Shown: positions 29,207 through 37,991 of the stretch, piece by piece
Layout: the number at the start of each line of letters is the position of its first letter
How positions within the stretch are numbered: the first letter of the stretch is position 1
Source: Planctomycetota bacterium
GTDB lineage: Bacteria > Planctomycetota > UBA1135 > GCA-002686595
Assembly (NCBI GenBank): GCA_016712565.1
Contig: JADJQU010000011.1
Location: forward strand, 62,001-126,000
DNA length: 64,000 nucleotides
Direction: 5' to 3'
Program-made: the position numbers and the translations under genes
The notes under the pieces: model-generated
Databases searched by the model: none
What the model was told of the DNA's origin: nothing
The model's input: the letters and a program-made list of their open reading frames with translations, nothing else

Positions 29207-30352
29207 CTAGCGCCCGGCGGCGATTTGCGGAACGGCCGTGGCTGCGACCAGGGCCTCCACGAGGCGCCCCAGGGAGGCACGCGTGGTGTGGGCGCCCAGG
29301 GAAATCCGCAGGGAAGAGCGCGCGCGGGATTCCGAAAGGCCCATGGCCAGGAGCACGTGGCTCGCCGGCCCGGCCGCCGCGGCGCCGGCGGAAACGCTGA
29401 ATCCGCCCTTTGCGAGTCGCTCCACCAGCGTGGGAGCCCCATGGCCGGGGAGGGACACGTTGAGCGTATTGGGGAGCGAGGGGCCCGAGCCGTTGCGCAG
29501 GATGCCGGGGAGAGCGGCCTCCAGGGCGCGCCACAACTCGTCCCGCATCAGGGCCAGGGAGGCCGGGGTGCCGAAGGCTCCCTCGCGCAGCCGTTGGAAG
29601 GCTCGCCCGAAGGCCACGGCGCCCGGCGTGTTCTCGGTGCCGCCGCGCAAACCGCCCTGCTGGCCGCAGCCATGGATCAGGGGCTCGAGGGCCGTGCCGC
29701 GGCGCACGTAGAGCACGCCGCAGCCCTTGGGTGCGTAGAGCTTGTGACTGGAGATCGAAAGCAAATCGCAGCCGAGGGCGCGCACGTCGATGGGCACCTT
29801 GCCCAGGGCCGCGACGGCGTCCACGTGGAAGCGAATCCCGCGGCTCCCACAGAGGCGGCCTAGCTCCTCCACCGGCTGAAGCACGCCGGTCTCGTTGTTG
29901 GCGAGCATCACGGACACCAGGGAAGTCCTGGGCTCCAGGCAGCGGACCAGGTCCTCGACGCGCAGCGCGCCGTCCTCCCGCGGAGAGACCAGCGAAACGC
30001 CGTGGCCCCGGCGCTCGGCCTCGCGCAGCGTGCTGAGCACGGACTTGTGCTCCATGGCGCTGGAGACCACGTGGGTGGAACGGCCGTGGGGCAGGCTGCC
30101 GCTCAGGGCCCAGTTGTTGGATTCGCTGCCGCCCGAGGTGAAGTAGATCTCTTCGGGCAGGGCGCCCAGGCCCTCGGCGATGTGCTCGCGCGCGCGGAGG
30201 ATGGCCTCCGCCGCGCGCCGCCCCGCGGCGTGGACCGAGGAGGGATTGGCGAAATCCTCCTGCATCCAGCGCAGCAGAGCCGCCAGCACGGCGTCATCCA
30301 CCGGCGTCGAGGCGTTGTAGTCGAAGTACTTTTCGTCGTGCACGTGGGCCAT
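29207..30352 (-). CDS. cysteine desulfurase (NifS/IscS) homolog lacking the catalytic cysteine
   Basis: A 381-residue fold type I PLP enzyme. YFDYNASTPVDDAV, TSGGSESNNWAL, EHKSVL and SSHKLYAPKGCGVLYVR (PLP lysine K204) are all NifS/IscS-like. The persulfide loop, normally SSGSACxSG, is here SAGAAAAG at 321-328 before SHVLLAMGL, so there is no cysteine at the active position; the codons are plainly GCC/GCG. The IscS glutamine beside the PLP ring is also Ala (VDAVAALGK). It therefore should not make a normal enzyme persulfide and may catalyse another PLP reaction. Lies between a ChrR-like cupin and cysteine dioxygenase, which points to cysteine metabolism. Confidence 0.88.
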   Translation of the reverse strand: MAHVHDEKYFDYNASTPVDDAVLAALLRWMQEDFANPSSVHAAGRRAAEAILRAREHIAEGLGALPEEIYFTSGGSESNNWALSGSLPHGRSTHVVSSAMEHKSVLSTLREAERRGHGVSLVSPREDGALRVEDLVRCLEPRTSLVSVMLANNETGVLQPVEELGRLCGSRGIRFHVDAVAALGKVPIDVRALGCDLLSISSHKLYAPKGCGVLYVRRGTALEPLIHGCGQQGGLRGGTENTPGAVAFGRAFQRLREGAFGTPASLALMRDELWRALEAALPGILRNGSGPSLPNTLNVSLPGHGAPTLVERLAKGGFSVSAGAAAAGPASHVLLAMGLSESRARSSLRISLGAHTTRASLGRLVEALVAATAVPQIAAGR

Positions 30353-30360
30353 GGTCGGAT

Positions 30361-30789
30361 TCAGCGGTTCGGCGCGGGGGAATCCTGCGCGAGCGGCTCG
30401 CCCGTGTTCCTCACGCCGCCGTGGGCCACGGCGAACAGCACGCAGGCGGGGTTCGAGGGCCCCACGGCTGCGTCCGCGTCGCCCAGGGCCACGGGCGCGT
30501 GGCGCGAGCCGGCGGCGTAGCGCAGGTAGCTGCCGGCGCGATGCTCCCCATGGTCGTCCCGGTACCCCCCGGAGAGGATCAGCACTTCCTCGACGCCGAG
30601 GTGCTCGTGCTCGGGATAGGAGGACCCGGGCTCCATGCGGATCATCACCGTGGCATCCTCAGCGGACGGCGCTTCGCCGAGGTGCAGGGGCCGCCAGGAG
30701 ACGCCGCGGTGCCGGGTGGACTTCCAGCCCTCCCGCGACGCACCGAGCAGCGCGGGGCCGAGGCCCGTGGCGATTTCGATCAGCGACAT
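30361..30789 (-). CDS. ChrR-like cupin-domain protein
   Basis: A 142-residue single cupin. The pattern W-R-P-L-H-L, then VMIRMEPGSSYPEHEHLG, EEVLILSGGYRDDHGEH, AGSYLRYAAGSRHAPVA is the ChrR C-terminal cupin (anti-sigma cupin) signature, including the metal-site EHEH and the later His. The N-terminal zinc anti-sigma domain of ChrR is absent, so it is a stand-alone cupin and probably not an anti-sigma factor by itself. The ATG at 30789 begins MSLIEIATGLGPAL; no strong ribosome site. It is first in the operon with the NifS-like protein (8 bases away) and cysteine dioxygenase. Confidence 0.82.
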   Translation of the reverse strand: MSLIEIATGLGPALLGASREGWKSTRHRGVSWRPLHLGEAPSAEDATVMIRMEPGSSYPEHEHLGVEEVLILSGGYRDDHGEHRAGSYLRYAAGSRHAPVALGDADAAVGPSNPACVLFAVAHGGVRNTGEPLAQDSPAPNR

Positions 30790-31002
30790 TGGGGGGAAGA
30801 TAGCGAGGGGACTCTCGCTCACGCGAGTTGGGGTGAGCCGGTCCAGGCCAGGCCGAGCGGGGCGCGCGCGGATTCGCTGCTGGGAAACAGGCCCGGACAA
30901 CGGAGCCGGGACTTCTCCCGGGCCGGGGATCCCGAGGATCCTAACGAAGCGTTCAGACGGTGCCCTGGGTGAAGAAAAGTTCACCGGAACGCGGGACCCG
31001 AA

Positions 31003-31107
31003 TCATGAAAAGCGCCTGAAGCCTTGGCCGGATGCGGCTACCTTTTCGAGGTGATCGCGGTTCGCCGCGGTCACGGCGAGGTTCCATCGGGAGGTGTGGG
31101 TGCTCAT
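31003..31107 (-). CDS. possible 34-residue small protein or leader peptide
   Basis: The frame starts at an ATG at 31107 and encodes a hydrophilic peptide (begins MSTHTSRWNLAV, ends GFRRFS). A weak GAAGGTG lies upstream of the ATG. The ATG sits in the loop of the structured element at 31078-31146 when read on the minus strand, a layout seen in regulated leaders. The third-position GC is lower than in neighbouring genes, which weakens the case. It could also be chance. Confidence 0.25.
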   Translation of the reverse strand: MSTHTSRWNLAVTAANRDHLEKVAASGQGFRRFS

Positions 31108-31197
31108 GCGAGCGGCACCTTCACCCGGGAAGCTTGATGGAACCTCCTCTCTCCCTCGGGCCGCTGATCGGCAAGGATCAGCGGCCCCCTTCTTTTC
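31051..31197 (+). ncRNA. candidate structured small RNA
   Basis: Three stems in succession on the plus strand. First, 31051-31074 folds as a 10-bp stem (one G:U) with a TTCG loop. Second, GAGGTTCCATC (31078-31088) pairs perfectly with GATGGAACCTC (31136-31146) and encloses a second stem, 31093-31103 with 31115-31125 (10 of 11 pairs). Third, a strong hairpin followed by TTCTTTTC. No gene follows on the same strand, so it would be a stand-alone RNA. It does not match SRP, 6S, tmRNA or RNase P motifs that I know. The minus strand could equally fold as a leader of the cupin operon. Confidence 0.4.
31158..31197 (+). terminator. rho-independent-like terminator
   Basis: GGGCCGCTGATC (31158-31169) pairs perfectly with GATCAGCGGCCC (31176-31187) around a 6-base loop and is followed by CCTTCTTTTC. 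The T-rich tail exists only on the plus strand, which fixes the direction. Confidence 0.65.
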
Positions 31198-31322
31198 CCG
31201 GGCTGATCCAACGCTCGCGCCCCGTCGCGCGCGGTTCCAGGCGCCCCTCTGCGCGGCTGCCGTGAGCGCGTCGCGGGAATCCGAAGCGGATCGCGGAGGA
31301 TCCCGGCGAGCCCGGCAAAGCA

Positions 31323-31359
31323 GATGCGCGCGGCCTGCGAGTCGCAGGCCGCGCGCATC
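31323..31359 (-). terminator. perfect 18-bp inverted repeat downstream of the esterase gene
   Basis: GATGCGCGCGGCCTGCGA (31323-31340) is exactly complementary to the arm ending at 31359, with one central base. It begins 24 bases after the esterase stop and probably ends its transcript. There is no T-run. Confidence 0.6.
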
Positions 31360-31382
31360 GTGGACGCCAGGGGGTTCCCCGC

Positions 31383-33067
31383 TCAGGGCGTGATGGTCCA
31401 GACGTGGGGCGCGCCGTCCGCGCCGTGCAAGGTGAGCCGACGGGTGAGCGAGTCGTACAGCCAGTTCTGGATCGCCTGCCCGTCGCGAACCACCGCGGTC
31501 GGCAGGCTGCTCCAGCGCGTGATCACCACATCGTCGCCGGTGCCGTCCGCGGAGGAAGTGTGCAACGTCAGAGGAGTCGCGGCGCTGATGCCGGCGGAGA
31601 GGGAATCCACCGTCAATCGCGCCAAGTTCTGGGTGGCGGTGATCGAGATCGTGTTGGAGGCCTGGTCGATGCTCCAGTCGAAGGGCGTGAAGGCGCCCGC
31701 CGCCTCCTGCTCCACGTAGAAGTGCTCGTAGGTGGCGTCCACGTCCGCCAAGGTCCTGCCGGACATCGGCACGCTCAGAGTGAATTGGGACATCCAGTCG
31801 CAGGCCTGGGCGGCGTCCAGCATGCGCCAGTCGTGCCCGGTGAACGGCACCACGGTGTAGCCGTAGGTCGGACCGGGCACGCGCCCGAGCTTCTGCTGCA
31901 GGTGCTGGTCCAGGATGTCGTTCTGGTCGGGCAGGTAGGGAATCGTGTCGAACTCCGCGCGCCAGGTGGCCAGGGGGGTCGACGCGAGGTTGCGCGCCAG
32001 GTCCGCGCCCTCGTCCACGGCCAGGGTGGCGGAATTGAAGTCGATCACCGAGGAACGCGTCATTTTCCACGCGTCCGCGGACCCAGTGCTGCCGTCGCCG
32101 TACCAGAAGTCGAAGATGAAACGCGTCGGCGGGTCGCGGCGGTAGGTGTCCGTCAGCGAGGCATTGCCCGAGTGGTTGACGATGGCGGCGAGCATCGGCC
32201 GGCTGGGGTCCCGGTGGCGCGCGGCGTAGTTCATCAGCGCCCCGCCGCCCATGGAGAAGCCCACGCCGTAGAGGCGCGTGCGATCGATGCGCAGGGAGGC
32301 GTTGGCGAGCACCCACTCCAGGACAGCCTCGGTGTTGATCTGGCTCTCGATCGAGCTGAAGTGCTTCTTCGAGCCGCCCAGGGGACAGACCAGGAACCAG
32401 CCGCGCGCGGCGCACTCGCGCACGAAGTCGGTGTTCTTCACCGCGTCGAGGTGCGAGGCACCGTACTTGTGGAAGACCACGAGCATCGGCCGCGGGCCGG
32501 CGGGCAGGGGCTCGGCACGACGAGGGAGAAGGGCTCGACGAAGGGCGTCGGCGGCGTGAGCGTGTATTCGCGCAGGCGGTAGCGCAGGGGCGGCGTCGCC
32601 ACCGTGCCCGAGGACGCGGCACCGACCTCGGTCCCGGCCCCGTTGGACGTGGCGGACTTGGCACCCTCCCCGATCAGGAGCTTGCCCCCTTCGACGCCCA
32701 CGCCTGCCTGGCGCAGTTGCTCGAGGAACTCGGGCAAGGGTTCGGCGCTCTCGAACTCGATCGACCCGGGGCCCGCCGCCGGGGCCGCCGGTGTCATGGG
32801 GCCCTTGCCACCCGCCCAGAGACCGTCGATGGGGTCGGGTGCGCCCGACCAACCCGGGACCACGCGGATCCCCTGGGGGGCGTGGCCGAGTCGCTCCGAC
32901 TCGCCGGCCCGTCCTTCGATCAGGGCGGCCAGGAGGGCCTCCTCGGCCGCTGCCAGCTCCTGCTGCTCAGCGGTCACCGCGGCATGGGCGGCTAGGGAGG
33001 CCTGCCATGCCTGTCCTGACCCGGCGCGCAGCATTTCGACGAAAAACAGAGCGATCGAGATGTCCAT
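31383..33067 (-). pseudogene. alpha/beta-hydrolase (PHB depolymerase/esterase-like), frameshifted
   Basis: The N-terminal part reads from an ATG at 33067 (MDISIALFFVEMLRAGSGQ) to a proline-rich linker ending FVEPFSLVVP. The hydrolase part continues in another frame with EPLPAGPRPMLVVFHKYGAS. The switch lies around 32505-32525 and one missing base explains it; the whole span plus one base is 562 codons. The hydrolase has a GFSMGGG nucleophile elbow and a TGHDW histidine region, followed by a ~140-residue C-terminal beta-rich extension. No signal peptide is evident. As given, translation would stop after 209 residues at 32438. Could be a sequencing error or a true lesion. Confidence 0.65.
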
Positions 33068-33493
33068 CTTTGGGTGTGACGCGGCTCGTCGGAGAATCGT
33101 TCCCCGCGGCCGCGCGCTAATCCCTCCCCGAGAAAATCTACCCCCGCCGCCAAGGGGGCGCGGGAGAGTCGCCATGCCGCGGGGAGGACATCCGCGGCCG
33201 GGCATGCCATGGCCGGAACGGCCCGAAAACCGAACTCGCCACGAGCAGAATTCGGCCGGTGGTGGCCCGGTACACCCACTGGGGAGGCCCCATGGGCTCC
33301 GAGGGGCGGCCATCCTCGGGCCCGGAGGCCCAGCAAGAACTAGTACGAAAAATCCCTGGCGTGACCGGAATTCCGGGGGCAGGAGGCCTCGGAGCGCCCG
33401 GACCGCGCCGCAGACGGCCGGGTCCCGCCCCGCGTGGGGCGGCTGCTTGCTCGTGATTCTGACCCCGGGGCCGCGCTCCAAGGCCGCCTCCCC
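33068..33493. other. intergenic region, no gene seen
   Basis: 426 bases between two minus-strand genes; the esterase promoter should be in its left part. Open frames here are short, Arg/Pro-rich and not conserved-looking. No repeat or clear terminator was seen. Confidence 0.4.
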
Positions 33494-34411
33494 CTACGAG
33501 CCCAGTTCTCCCGGGAGCGGCTCCAAAGCGCCGTAGCAGCGGCCCTCCACCGTGAAGACCTGCACGCGCTCCGCGTCGCGGTCGAGCACGGCGATGCGGG
33601 TGGCCGACAGGTCGCTCGCGGGCTCCACCACCACGTCCTCGGGCGAGTCCACGGCGCCCGTGTCGCGACCGGCCTCGGCCAGAGTGCGCACGACGCGTCC
33701 GCCGGCATCCACCACCACCAGGGCCGAGGTGGCGCCGCGCAGGGCGAGCACCCAGCGGCCATCGGCCAGGGGTGCGGCGGCCGCGGGCTCGAGCCGTCCG
33801 CCGCCCGGGCCGGGCACGCAGAAGCTGAAGTGGAATTCCCCGTCGCGAAAGACCTGCACGCGACCCGCGCCGCTCTCGCAGGCGAAGATCCAGCGGCCGT
33901 GGGCCTTGGCCCGCGTGAGCCCGCGGAAGTGCCCCAGGGGATGGCCCTCCGGACGCAGTCCACGCACCCAGGTGCCGTCGAGGCGCGCGATGGCAAGCCC
34001 GTGGCGACGGGTTCCGCCGCAGGTGACGAGCAGCCGATCTTCGCCGGGGGCCTCTTCCGCCGAGTCCTCCAGCAAGGCCACATCGCAGATCCCCGAAAGG
34101 TCCCCGCGCCGGTCCTCGCCGCCGCGGGTGTCGCTGGGCGGCGCTCCCCGCAGGAATTCGATGCCGCCGGATTCGCGGCCGAACACGCTGAAGACCCGCA
34201 CGCTGGAGGAGGCCCTGTCGGCGATCCACAGCGTGCGATCCCGATCCACGGCGAGTCCATCGACCCGTGCGCCGCCGTGCCCGTCCCGGGCGCGGAAGGA
34301 GAAACCCGCGCCAAGCGGCACGCCGTCCAGGTCGTAGGCGCGCACATGGGCGGTGTCCGCGTGGCGCCCCACGTAGAGGACGCCCGCCCGCAGGCTCAGG
34401 CTGCCGTGCAC
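33494..34411 (-). CDS. NHL/six-bladed beta-propeller protein
   Basis: A 305-residue protein made of repeating strands with the NHL-like phrases VDGLAVDRDRTLWIADRAS, ICDVALLEDS, FRGLTRAKAHGRWIFACESG and PEDVVVEPASDLSATRIAVLDR. No signal peptide, so probably cytosolic, unless the true start lies upstream. The GTG at 34411 has GGGAGG 6 bases upstream and overlaps the phosphoesterase gene by 16 bases, implying translational coupling. The propeller likely binds a partner or ligand; no catalytic residues are recognised. Confidence 0.75.
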   Translation of the reverse strand: MHGSLSLRAGVLYVGRHADTAHVRAYDLDGVPLGAGFSFRARDGHGGARVDGLAVDRDRTLWIADRASSSVRVFSVFGRESGGIEFLRGAPPSDTRGGEDRRGDLSGICDVALLEDSAEEAPGEDRLLVTCGGTRRHGLAIARLDGTWVRGLRPEGHPLGHFRGLTRAKAHGRWIFACESGAGRVQVFRDGEFHFSFCVPGPGGGRLEPAAAAPLADGRWVLALRGATSALVVVDAGGRVVRTLAEAGRDTGAVDSPEDVVVEPASDLSATRIAVLDRDAERVQVFTVEGRCYGALEPLPGELGS

Positions 34412-35313
34412 GCGACGCCTCCCGCTTCTCCCGCGCCCGGCCCCGGGACCTCGCGGGAGAGCCGCAGGGCGACGACCTCCGCCGGCGCCCCATGTCGCCA
34501 CGGCAGTCCCACCACGCCCAGGCCGCGGCTGGTGATCACGCGCGTGGGCCCCAGCTGGACGCGGGCGCCGGGGTGCGCGGGGCCGAGCCGTCGGAGCCAG
34601 GGCAGGTCGACCTGGGTCCCGTGGGTGTGGCCGCAGAGAATCGCCGCCACTCCGGCGCGGGCGAGGCGCGGCGCGGCGCGCGGGTTGTGGCACAGCACGA
34701 GTTCCACGTCGCCGGGCTGGAGCGCGGCCCGGGCCGCGGACACGTCCGCCGCGCGGGCCTCCTCCAGGTCCTCGACGCCCACCAGCGCCACGGCGCCCGC
34801 TCCCGCGGGAAAGCGCAGACTCTCGTTGCACAGGAAGCGAATGCCCCGCTGGGCGTAGGCCTCGGCGATGCGCCGCTCGCAGCGGCCACGGTAGTCGTGG
34901 TTGCCGAACACGGCGTACACGCCCAGGCGCGCCCGCAGCCCCGAGAGTTCGTCGAGCAGGTCCAGGGCCTGGCGCCAGTGATGCGTGATGTAGTCGCCGG
35001 TGAGCACGGCGAGGTCGGGCCGCTCGCGGTTGGCGAGCTCCACCGCGTGGGTCAGGCTGCCCGCGGACAGCAAGTTGCCCCCATGGAAATCCGAGAGCTG
35101 CACCACGCAGAAACCCTCCAGCTCCAGGGCCAGCCCCGCCACCGGCAGCACTTCGCGCCGCAATCGGAGCCTTCCGGGCGACAGGTGTCGGCGGCGATAG
35201 AACGCGCGACCGCCCAGGAATCGGGCGGACTGTTCCGCCAACCAGAAGGCCGCCAGCCGCCCCTTGCCGTGGCGTCGGGGCTCGACGCGCAGGTCCTGGG
35301 AGGGGCCGTCCAT
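34396..35313 (-). CDS. calcineurin-like metallophosphoesterase (YkuE/YaeI-like)
   Basis: A 305-residue phosphoesterase with the full metal-site set in order: SDFHGG (D75, H77), TGDYITHHW, FGNHDY, CHNPR and CGHTHGTQ. This arrangement matches YkuE/YaeI-type proteins that act on lipid-A precursors or other phosphodiesters near the membrane. A basic, moderately hydrophobic N-terminus (RLAAFWLAEQSARFLGG) may associate with the membrane rather than act as a classical signal. It overlaps the propeller gene downstream and follows the FecR-type gene by 43 bases, so the three may be one operon. Confidence 0.87.
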   Translation of the reverse strand: MDGPSQDLRVEPRRHGKGRLAAFWLAEQSARFLGGRAFYRRRHLSPGRLRLRREVLPVAGLALELEGFCVVQLSDFHGGNLLSAGSLTHAVELANRERPDLAVLTGDYITHHWRQALDLLDELSGLRARLGVYAVFGNHDYRGRCERRIAEAYAQRGIRFLCNESLRFPAGAGAVALVGVEDLEEARAADVSAARAALQPGDVELVLCHNPRAAPRLARAGVAAILCGHTHGTQVDLPWLRRLGPAHPGARVQLGPTRVITSRGLGVVGLPWRHGAPAEVVALRLSREVPGPGAGEAGGVACTAA

Positions 35314-35356
35314 GGGGCGCGGATGATACGCCCCCCCGGCCCGGCGAGGTACGGAG

Positions 35357-36185
35357 TCAGCGCGCGAAGCCGAGCACACCCGTGCGACCCGAGCCCAGGC
35401 GCTGCTCGCCGCGGGAATCCAGGACGCGGGCCTGTCCCTCGCGCACTTCCACGGTGACGCCGCGGGAGTCCAGGGTCACGTGGGCCGCGCCCTGCTCCAC
35501 TTCCACCAGCCCGAATCGGCTGGTGATCGTCAGGGGGCCCCGGGTGTCGAGCACGCCCGACTCGAGCCGCAGCCGGCGGGTCGACGGCTCCTCCACCTGC
35601 ACGACCGTGGAGCTCGCCACCTCCACCACGGTCTGACCCAGGGCGAGCCGCGCGCTGGAGCCTTCGGCCGTGCGCACCCAATCGCCGCGCTGCAGCTGGC
35701 GCATGGGTTCCCCCGGTCCCTGGGGCTCGCCCACGGAGGCCACGCGGCCGCTCTGGACGGTCAGCTCGGCCCGCGCGGTGCCCGAGGGATCCGGCGTGAG
35801 CCGCACCGCCGCGTAGAAAACGATGGCGAGCACCACCACCAGGACGACCTTGCCGCGCACCTTGCCGCCGAAGCCCGCTCGCACGACGGCCACCGGGGAG
35901 AGCACCGGCCGACGCGCGGCACCGTCGTCTCGCCCCTCGTCCTCCCCTTCGTCCGTGTCCTGCTCCACGCGCGCCAGGGTGCGGCGCCAACGGGCGTCGG
36001 CCAGCAGGCGCTCGCGGTAGATCGCATTGCAGTCCGCGCAGGCGAGCAGGTGGCGTCGCAATTCGGGACGCTCGGCCAGGGAGCGACGGGCCGCGATCAG
36101 TTCGACGACGGCGCGCGCGCGCGCACTCCGCCGAGCCGGGGGCGCCCGGCAGGCGCTCGGGCACCGGGGTCTCTCCCTGGGTCAT
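35357..36185 (-). CDS. FecR-domain anti-sigma-like membrane protein, N-terminus out of frame at a (GC)7 tract
   Basis: The conserved part contains an HLLACADC zinc-finger-like motif, a transmembrane segment KVVLVVVLAIVFYAAVRL and a FecR-type periplasmic domain (QRGDWVRTAEGSSARLALG and the beta-rich remainder). The natural ATG at 36185 (MTQGETPVPERLPGAPG) is in a different frame. The two frames meet at the (GC)7 run at 36111-36124, and gaining one GC or losing two would join them into about 275 residues (276 with one extra unit). Otherwise translation would have to start at a TTG at 36061, leaving the zinc motif at the very N-terminus. No sigma factor gene is adjacent. Confidence 0.6.
36111..36124. 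repeat. (GC)7 dinucleotide repeat at a coding frame break
   Basis: Seven GC units lie exactly where the start frame and the conserved frame of the FecR-type gene diverge. Slipped-strand changes of one unit would switch the frame. Confidence 0.8.
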
Positions 36186-36473
36186 GGTCACGGCAGGAAT
36201 CCCCCGTGGGTCCAGGACCGATGGGCACGGGACCCGGCGCGCGCGGGGTCGACCCGGTAGATCGGGCCCGGGGAGCTCATCCGCCCAGAGAGAATCGCGG
36301 CGTCCACGGCCACCAGATCGGCCGGAAGGGCCTCGCGCCTGAGCCCGGGAGCCCCCCCGACCGAGGCGGCCGCCCGGGGTGGGCCCCCCCGTGCCAAGGC
36401 CGGCACGGGACTCCGCGCGGGCCCGCCCGTTCCCAATGCAGCGCTCCCCGGGGCCGGGGATTCCGCGCCGGCC

Positions 36474-37991
36474 CTAGTCCGGCCCCTGGGCCCCTTCCGT
36501 GGCGGGCTTGCTCGCCAGCCGCGAAAGGGCCGCGTCGATGCGCGCCAGGGCACTCTCTCCCCCCAGCAGGGCGATCACGTCGAACAGGTCCGGCCCGCCC
36601 GCGTGGCCCGTCAGGGCGCAGCGCAGGGGCTGGAAGAGGGCCGGCATCTTCAGGCCGCGCGCGCCGACCCAGGCCTTGGTGCCTTCGCGCAGCTCCGCCG
36701 TGGAGAGACCTCGGCCCAGGGAATCGGCGAGCCAGCTCCGGTAGGCCCCCAGGGTCTCCACCGCGGCCGCCTGCTTGCGCGCGTTCTTCTCCGCGTCGGG
36801 CTCGTAGACCACGGCGTCGTCCTTGGCGAAGCAGTAGGCAATGCGCGCGGGCAGTTCGCCGTAGGTGCGGATGCGCTCTTGCTCGCCGCGCACCACGTCC
36901 AGGTACCAGGCGCGCCGCTGCTGGAGCAGGGCCTCCGTGGCCAGGCCCGCCCGGAGCACGAAGGGCGCGCACATGTCCGCCAGGTGCTCGATCGAGTCCT
37001 TGCGGATGTACTCCCCCGCCATCCACTGGAACTTGTCCAGGTCGAAGATCGCGCCCGCCTTGGTGACGTCCTTGATGTCGAAGTGGGCCACGAGCTCATC
37101 GGTGGAGAAGATCTCGGTGGTGCCGTTCAGCGCCCAGCCCTGCAGGCACAGGAAATTGACGATCGCTTCCTTGGGGTAGCCGCGCTCCTGGTAGTCCTGC
37201 AGCGCGGTGTCGCCGGTGCGCTTGGAGAGCTTCTTGCCGTCGCTGCCGAGCATCAGGGGCAGGTGGCCGAACTCGGGCACGGCCTCGCCCAGGGCCTGGT
37301 AGAGCAGCACCTGCTTGGGCGTGTTCACCAGGTGCTCCTCGCCCCGGAACACGTGGGTGATGCCCATGTCGATGTCGTCGCAGACCACCACGAAGTTGTA
37401 GATCGGCAGGCCGTCGGCGCGGACCATGATCCAGTCGTCGACTTCCTTGTTGTCGAACACCACTTCGCCGCGCACGTGGTCCACGAAGCGCGTCGAACCC
37501 TCGGGCACGCGGAAACGCACGACCGGCTGTTCGCCGGCGGCGCGCCGCGCCTGGACCTCGGCCGCCGACAGTCCGGCGCACTTGCGGTCGTAGGCCTGCT
37601 GCTCCTTGCGGGCCGACTGGGTCTGGCGCAGCTCCTCCAGGCGCGCGCTGGAGCAGAAGCAGGCGTAGGCGGCGCCTTGCTCCAGGAGCCTGGCGGCGTA
37701 GGCCCGGTGGCGGTCGATGCGCTCGGTCTGGCGGTAGGGCGCGCAGGGGCCGCCGACGTCCGGGCCCTCGTCCCAGTTGATCCCCAGCCAGCGCAGCCCC
37801 TCCAGGATCGCCCGCTCGTACTCGTCGGTCGAGCGCTCGCGGTCGGTGTCCTCGATGCGCAGCAGGAATTTCCCACCCCGGCGCCGGGCATAGGCCCAGT
37901 TGAACAGGGCCGTGCGGGCGCCGCCGATGTGCAGACGCCCGGTGGGACTGGGGGCAAACCGCACACGCACGGGCTTGGTGGAGTCACTCAA
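36474..37991 (-). CDS. gltX: glutamyl-tRNA synthetase
   Basis: A 505-residue class Ib synthetase that charges tRNA-Glu. The HIGH-type motif FAPSPTGRLHIGGARTALFN opens the catalytic domain, ACFCSS with a later KC suggests the zinc-binding insert, WIMVRADGLPIYNF lies mid-domain, and the KMSKS-type motif is DGKKLSKRTGD. The anticodon-binding C-terminus is complete. The start is taken as TTG at 37991 (MSDSTKPVRVRFAPSP), since the family usually starts a few residues before RFAPSPTG; GTG at 37970 is the alternative. Divergent from adenosine deaminase. Could be discriminating or non-discriminating; unresolved. Confidence 0.94.
   Translation of the reverse strand: MSDSTKPVRVRFAPSPTGRLHIGGARTALFNWAYARRRGGKFLLRIEDTDRERSTDEYERAILEGLRWLGINWDEGPDVGGPCAPYRQTERIDRHRAYAARLLEQGAAYACFCSSARLEELRQTQSARKEQQAYDRKCAGLSAAEVQARRAAGEQPVVRFRVPEGSTRFVDHVRGEVVFDNKEVDDWIMVRADGLPIYNFVVVCDDIDMGITHVFRGEEHLVNTPKQVLLYQALGEAVPEFGHLPLMLGSDGKKLSKRTGDTALQDYQERGYPKEAIVNFLCLQGWALNGTTEIFSTDELVAHFDIKDVTKAGAIFDLDKFQWMAGEYIRKDSIEHLADMCAPFVLRAGLATEALLQQRRAWYLDVVRGEQERIRTYGELPARIAYCFAKDDAVVYEPDAEKNARKQAAAVETLGAYRSWLADSLGRGLSTAELREGTKAWVGARGLKMPALFQPLRCALTGHAGGPDLFDVIALLGGESALARIDAALSRLASKPATEGAQGPD

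Larger units (their letters stand above)
30790..31382. other. 593-base intergenic region with several structured elements
   Basis: The span is less GC-biased than its surroundings and contains GGTGAA/TTCACC (30968-30985), a TTCG-loop hairpin (31051-31074), a nested stem structure (31078-31146), a terminator-like hairpin (31158-31197) and a perfect 18-bp inverted repeat (31323-31359). The promoter of the cupin operon must lie here. Confidence 0.5.

Noticed and set aside
31020..31200. SRP (4.5S), 6S, tmRNA or RNase P RNA for the structured element
   Set aside because: None of the diagnostic core sequences (for example GGUCAGG/GGAAGGAAGCAG for SRP) is present.
31003..32664. Long minus-strand frame spanning the esterase
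   Set aside because: It is out of frame with the alpha/beta-hydrolase motifs; only its last 34 codons (31003-31107) might be a separate small gene.
33068..33493. A hidden gene in the gap right of the esterase
   Set aside because: Open frames are short, biased and without recognisable motifs.
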